Part shown: piece by piece, positions 14,066 through 16,550 of the stretch
How the letters are laid out: the number at the start of each line of letters is the position of its first letter
How positions within the stretch are numbered: position 1 is the stretch's first letter
Source: an uncultured Oscillibacter sp.
Lineage (GTDB): Bacteria > Bacillota > Clostridia > Oscillospirales > Oscillospiraceae
Length of the DNA stretch: 16,550 nucleotides
Reading direction: 5' to 3'
Assembly (NCBI GenBank): GCA_910586735.1
Contig: CAJUJW010000035.1
Location: 1 to 16,550 of the forward strand
Position numbers and translations under genes: made by a program
Notes under the pieces: generated by a model
The model's input: the letters and a program-made list of their open reading frames with translations, nothing else
Told to the model about the DNA's origin: nothing
Database searches by the model: none

Positions 14066-14347
14066 TTAGCGCTGCTCCTCGCGCATCTTGGCGAAGCACT
14101 CGCTGCAATAGACCGGACGGTCAGAGCGGGGCTCGAAGGGTACACGGGCCTCTCCGCCGCAGGCGGCGCAGACGGCAGTGAAATACTCCCGGGGACCACG
14201 GGCGGCGTTCTTGCGGGCGTCGCGGCAGGCTTTGCAGCGCTGGGGCTCGTTCTGGAAGCCGCGCTCAGCGTAGAACTCCTGCTCACCGGCGGTGAACACA
14301 AACTCCTGACCACACTCTTTGCACACTAAGGTCTTGTCTTCGTACAT
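14066..14347 (-). CDS. Double zinc-ribbon protein
   Basis: This 93-residue protein has eight cysteines in four CxxC pairs: Cys9/12, Cys38/41, Cys60/63 and Cys81/84. The first half (KTLVCKECGQEFVFTAGEQE, then a YAERGF segment and a second CxxC pair) is the small zinc-ribbon domain widespread in Firmicutes and Chloroflexi. The second half (VCAACGGEARVPFEP then RPVYCSECF) is a CxxC-x-CxxC zinc-binding domain also common in Gram-positives. Each half should hold one zinc. Function is unknown; a nucleic-acid or protein-binding role is only a guess. A GAGAGGG lies about nine bases before the ATG. It is 39 bases downstream of sigH on the same strand and may be cotranscribed or use a weak promoter in the gap. 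Confidence 0.9.
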   Translation of the reverse strand: MYEDKTLVCKECGQEFVFTAGEQEFYAERGFQNEPQRCKACRDARKNAARGPREYFTAVCAACGGEARVPFEPRSDRPVYCSECFAKMREEQR

Positions 14348-14374
14348 GATTTTTACCCTCTCTTTGAAAAGAAA

Positions 14375-14380
14375 ATTATA
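14375..14380 (-). promoter_or_regulatory. Possible -10 element before the zinc-ribbon gene
   Basis: On the minus strand TATAAT occurs in the short gap after sigH. No good -35 is found at 16-18 bases, which would fall in the end of sigH. It may be a weak promoter or simply AT-rich spacer. Confidence 0.3.
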
Positions 14381-14386
14381 TTGCGT

Positions 14387-15028
14387 TCAGCGTTTGCTGA
14401 GATCGCCGGAAAGTAATTGCCGCGCCACCTTGCGTCGAATGCGCTGCACGGCGTTGTCCACGGATTTCGGGGGCTTGTTCACCGCTTTTGCAATTTCCCT
14501 GCAGGAAAGACCGTCCAAATAGAACCCCAAAATCTTTGCTTCAAATTCGGACAACTGTTTCCGGACACCGGATAAGAGGGCTGCCGTGTGTTCCCTGTCG
14601 ATCAGGAAATCTTCGGGATTACGCTGCGCCAAATTACTGGTCCCAGAGGTGAGGGGATTGCTGTCAAAAAGGGAATCGTCTAAGGATAGCGATTGATTGA
14701 GCGGCTGCTGCTTATCCCGCGCCGAGGCGCGGAGCACGGAGTAGAGGCGGCTGCGAATGCAGATCTCGGCGAAGGTGCGGAAGGACGCCTCTTTCCCGGC
14801 GTCATATTCCCGGACGGCCGTGATCAGGCCCACCATGCCCTCCTGCGTGAGATCCTCGCTGTCGCCGCCCGCCAGAAAGAATGGACGGGCGCAGGTGCGG
14901 ACCAGGCGGTTATACCGGGTGACGAGGGTTTCCTCCGCCAGACGGTTTCCAGCCGCGGCCAGGAGACACAGGGCCTCGTCCGGCTGCCGCTCCAGTTCCG
15001 ACACGTCGTTCTCATAAGTATTGCACAT
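14387..15028 (-). CDS. sigH: RNA polymerase sigma-H factor (early sporulation)
   Basis: This 213-residue sigma-70 family factor closely fits the SigH/Spo0H type that directs early-stationary and early-sporulation genes. Region 2 shows RYNRLVRTCARPFFLAGGDS (~38-57), the core-binding DLTQEGMVGLITAVREYD (~59-76) and the -10-recognition segment SFRTFAEICIRSRLYSVLRA (~82-101), followed by the SigH-typical KQQPLNQSLSLDD (~106-118). Region 4 ends with the helix-turn-helix SCREIAKAVNKPPKSVDNAV (~175-194). The assigned ATG (15026-15028) has no Shine-Dalgarno site; instead a TATAAT lies just five bases upstream. Either the mRNA is leaderless or translation starts at GTG 15002-15004 (residue 9). The conserved region starts only near residue 15, so both choices keep the domain. 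Confidence 0.92.
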   Translation of the reverse strand: MCNTYENDVSELERQPDEALCLLAAAGNRLAEETLVTRYNRLVRTCARPFFLAGGDSEDLTQEGMVGLITAVREYDAGKEASFRTFAEICIRSRLYSVLRASARDKQQPLNQSLSLDDSLFDSNPLTSGTSNLAQRNPEDFLIDREHTAALLSGVRKQLSEFEAKILGFYLDGLSCREIAKAVNKPPKSVDNAVQRIRRKVARQLLSGDLSKR

Positions 15029-15033
15029 GTTGT

Positions 15034-15063
15034 ATTATACCCATCTGCTCTGGAAAATGTCAA
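15034..15063 (-). promoter_or_regulatory. Near-consensus promoter abutting the sigH start codon
   Basis: On the minus strand TTGACA (15058-15063) and TATAAT (15034-15039) match consensus fully, with an 18-base spacer. The expected transcription start, 6-7 bases after the -10, coincides with the A of the sigH ATG. It lies 31 bases after the glmM stop. Confidence 0.8.
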
Positions 15064-15073
15064 GCAATTTATC

Positions 15074-15090
15074 AAAATTCACGGAATTTT
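15074..15090 (-). terminator. Weak AT-rich hairpin after glmM
   Basis: AAAATTC (15074-15080) and GAATTTT (15084-15090) form a 7-bp perfect stem with a 3-base loop, four bases after the glmM stop. On the minus strand it is followed by GATAAATTG, not a T run, so termination would be partial at best. It may separate glmM from the sigH promoter. Confidence 0.4.
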
Positions 15091-15093
15091 TCC

Positions 15094-16449
15094 TTAAAAT
15101 TTTAGTGATTTTATTAGGCTAACCAGAAAATCGGCCGTTTTTTGCGCAATTTCGGTCGTCTTGGCCTCCACCATGACCCGAATCAGGGCCTCTGTCCCCG
15201 ACGCGCGGACAAGCACGCGGCCCTCCCCCGCCAGGGCGGCCTCCTGCTCCTTCACCGCCTCCGCCAGTTCCTGGGAGGCCATGATCTTCTCCTTGACCCC
15301 GCCGCTGTGGGGCACCTCCACATTAATCAGCACCTGGGGATAGGCGGCGCAGACGGAGGCCAGCTCCGACGCCTTCTTCCCCGACTGGGCCAGGACCTGG
15401 AGGAACTGGAGGGCCGTCACCTGTCCGTCGCCGGTGGTCTCCAGGGCGGTGAAGATGGTGTGGCCGGACTGCTCGCCGCCGACGCGGAAGTCCTGGCGCA
15501 GCATCTCCTCCAGCACGTTCCGGTCCCCCACGGCGGTGCAGACCAAATCAATGCCGTGATTCCGGCAGAACTCGTGGAGGCCCAGATTGCTCATCACCGT
15601 GGCCACGACGGCGTTCCCCCGGAGGACGCCCCGGCGCTTCATGTCCAGGGCGCAGACGGCTATGACCTTGTCGCCGTCGATGACCCCGCCGGTCTCGTCC
15701 ACCAGAAGGCACCGGTCCGCGTCCCCGTCGAAGGCCACGCCGATGTCATAGCCCCCCTTGACCACCTGGGCCGCCAGGTCCTCCAGGTGGGTGGAGCCGC
15801 AGTGATCGTTGATGTTCACGCCGTCCGGGGTCCGGTGGAGGAAGACGGTGTGGGCCTTGAAGCGCCCGAAGAGCTCCGGCGCGGTGGCGCTGGCGGCGCC
15901 GTTGGCGCAGTCCACCAGGATACGCAGCCCCGCCAGGTCGGAGTCGATGGTGGAGGCGGCAAAGTCGATGTAGTCCCGCTTCAGCTGCTTCATGCCGTGG
16001 TGGCGGCGGCCCAGCTCTCCCCTGGTCCTCATGGCCATGGGCTCGCCGGAGAGGATTTTCTCCTCCACCCGCTCCTCCAGGGCGTCGGGGAGCTTATAGC
16101 CCTGGCTGTTGAAGACCTTGATTCCGTTGTGCTCATAGGGGTTGTGGGAGGCGGAGACCACGATGCCCGCATCCGCCTGCTCCTGCCGGGTGAGATAGGC
16201 CACGGCGGGCGTGGGGATGTCCCCCACAGGCTTCACGTCCGCGCCCACGGAACAGAGACCCGCAATCAGCGCCGCCTCCAGCATGTCGGAGGAGATGCGG
16301 GTATCCTTGCCCAGAACCACCGTGGGGCGGGCCCCCTTCTCCTCCATCAAAACCGTGCCCACGGCCTGCCCCACCCGGAAGGCCAGGTCCGCCGTCAGAT
16401 TCTCGCCCACGATGCCGCGGATGCCGTCTGTTCCGAATAATTTTCCCAT
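15094..16449 (-). CDS. glmM: Phosphoglucosamine mutase GlmM
   Basis: This 451-residue enzyme converts glucosamine-6-phosphate to glucosamine-1-phosphate for UDP-GlcNAc and so for peptidoglycan. All alpha-D-phosphohexomutase signatures are present: MGKLFGTDGIRG at the N-terminus, the phosphoserine loop VVSASHNPYEHNG (~97-109, Ser101), the magnesium loop FDGDADRC (~240-247), the sugar loop GEQSGH (325-330) and the phosphate loop RASGTEALIRV (~415-425). Length equals the family norm. AAAGGAGG lies about six bases before the ATG. It precedes sigH on the same strand but sigH has its own promoter. No convincing promoter is visible in the ~100 bases upstream; it may lie beyond the palindromic repeat, outside the window. 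Confidence 0.97.
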   Translation of the reverse strand: MGKLFGTDGIRGIVGENLTADLAFRVGQAVGTVLMEEKGARPTVVLGKDTRISSDMLEAALIAGLCSVGADVKPVGDIPTPAVAYLTRQEQADAGIVVSASHNPYEHNGIKVFNSQGYKLPDALEERVEEKILSGEPMAMRTRGELGRRHHGMKQLKRDYIDFAASTIDSDLAGLRILVDCANGAASATAPELFGRFKAHTVFLHRTPDGVNINDHCGSTHLEDLAAQVVKGGYDIGVAFDGDADRCLLVDETGGVIDGDKVIAVCALDMKRRGVLRGNAVVATVMSNLGLHEFCRNHGIDLVCTAVGDRNVLEEMLRQDFRVGGEQSGHTIFTALETTGDGQVTALQFLQVLAQSGKKASELASVCAAYPQVLINVEVPHSGGVKEKIMASQELAEAVKEQEAALAGEGRVLVRASGTEALIRVMVEAKTTEIAQKTADFLVSLIKSLKF

Positions 16450-16500
16450 GGATGCCTCCTTTTATTATTCATTGACTAGGATTGTTCTGCCCTTTGGAGG

Positions 16501-16550
16501 AATCCCCCCGCCACGCCTGCGGCGTGGCCCTCCCCCCTTTAACAAGGGGG
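16501..16550. repeat. Compound palindromic intergenic repeat (continues past window)
   Basis: Two adjacent hairpins are seen: GCCACGCC (16510-16517) with GGCGTGGC (16521-16528) around TGC, and CCCCCTT (16533-16539) with AAGGGGG (16544-16550) around TAAC. A C6 run precedes the first. The structure resembles the REP-like, GC-rich palindromic repeats scattered between genes in gut clostridia. It lies upstream of glmM, and its far end is cut by the window edge. Confidence 0.6.

Noticed and set aside
15142..16440. 432-codon plus-strand ORF
   Set aside because: Full antisense shadow of glmM, with no ribosome site and a low-complexity His/Gly/Val composition.
1..16550. CRISPR array, tRNA or rRNA genes
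   Set aside because: No regularly spaced direct repeats and no tRNA-like cloverleaf or rRNA core sequences were seen; rnpB is the only structural RNA recognised.

Overview
The window looks like chromosome from a high-GC, spore-forming Clostridia species, most likely an Oscillospiraceae gut bacterium (Flavonifractor/Oscillibacter-like). This rests on the protein families, Gram-positive Shine-Dalgarno sites, and sporulation genes (sigH, yunB, a cotJC-type coat gene) in GC-rich DNA. The genus is inference.

Layout, left to right. (1) Bases 1-355 are the right end of an integrated element: the last codons of a large serine recombinase, a 64-residue coiled-coil ORF, and an AT-rich junction. Directly after it, 356-553 encodes the C-terminal ~65 residues of a CotJC-type manganese catalase, so the element appears to split that spore gene. 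A bidirectional terminator follows. (2) A minus-strand operon murD - yunB - ligA runs from a sigma-A-like promoter near 4820. (3) On the plus strand come an alpha/beta hydrolase and then rnpB (RNase P RNA), which has a consensus promoter and a strong terminator. (4) A minus-strand membrane-tethered XRE regulator is divergent from a plus-strand trio: a VTC-type polyphosphate polymerase, a DUF4956 membrane protein and a CotH-family kinase. The trio ends at a strong terminator. (5) A minus-strand operon DUF1858 - trmK - nif3 - yebC runs from a consensus promoter at ~13280-13308. (6) A lone 190-residue protein of unknown function has its own promoter. (7) A double zinc-ribbon protein, sigH and glmM lie on the minus strand. 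The window ends in a compound palindromic intergenic repeat.

Most genes are housekeeping: cell wall (murD, glmM), DNA ligation (ligA), tRNA processing and modification (rnpB, trmK), translation (yebC), and sporulation control (sigH, yunB). Three accessory signals stand out. The first is the element inside the cotJC-type gene, which may be a developmentally excised intervening element. The second is the polyphosphate polymerase/DUF4956/CotH kinase trio beside a transmembrane regulator; this is the best candidate for a poorly described system. The third is a near-consensus promoter that abuts the sigH start codon and predicts leaderless or start-shifted expression. No gene-free stretch exceeds 300 bases apart from the one occupied by rnpB.
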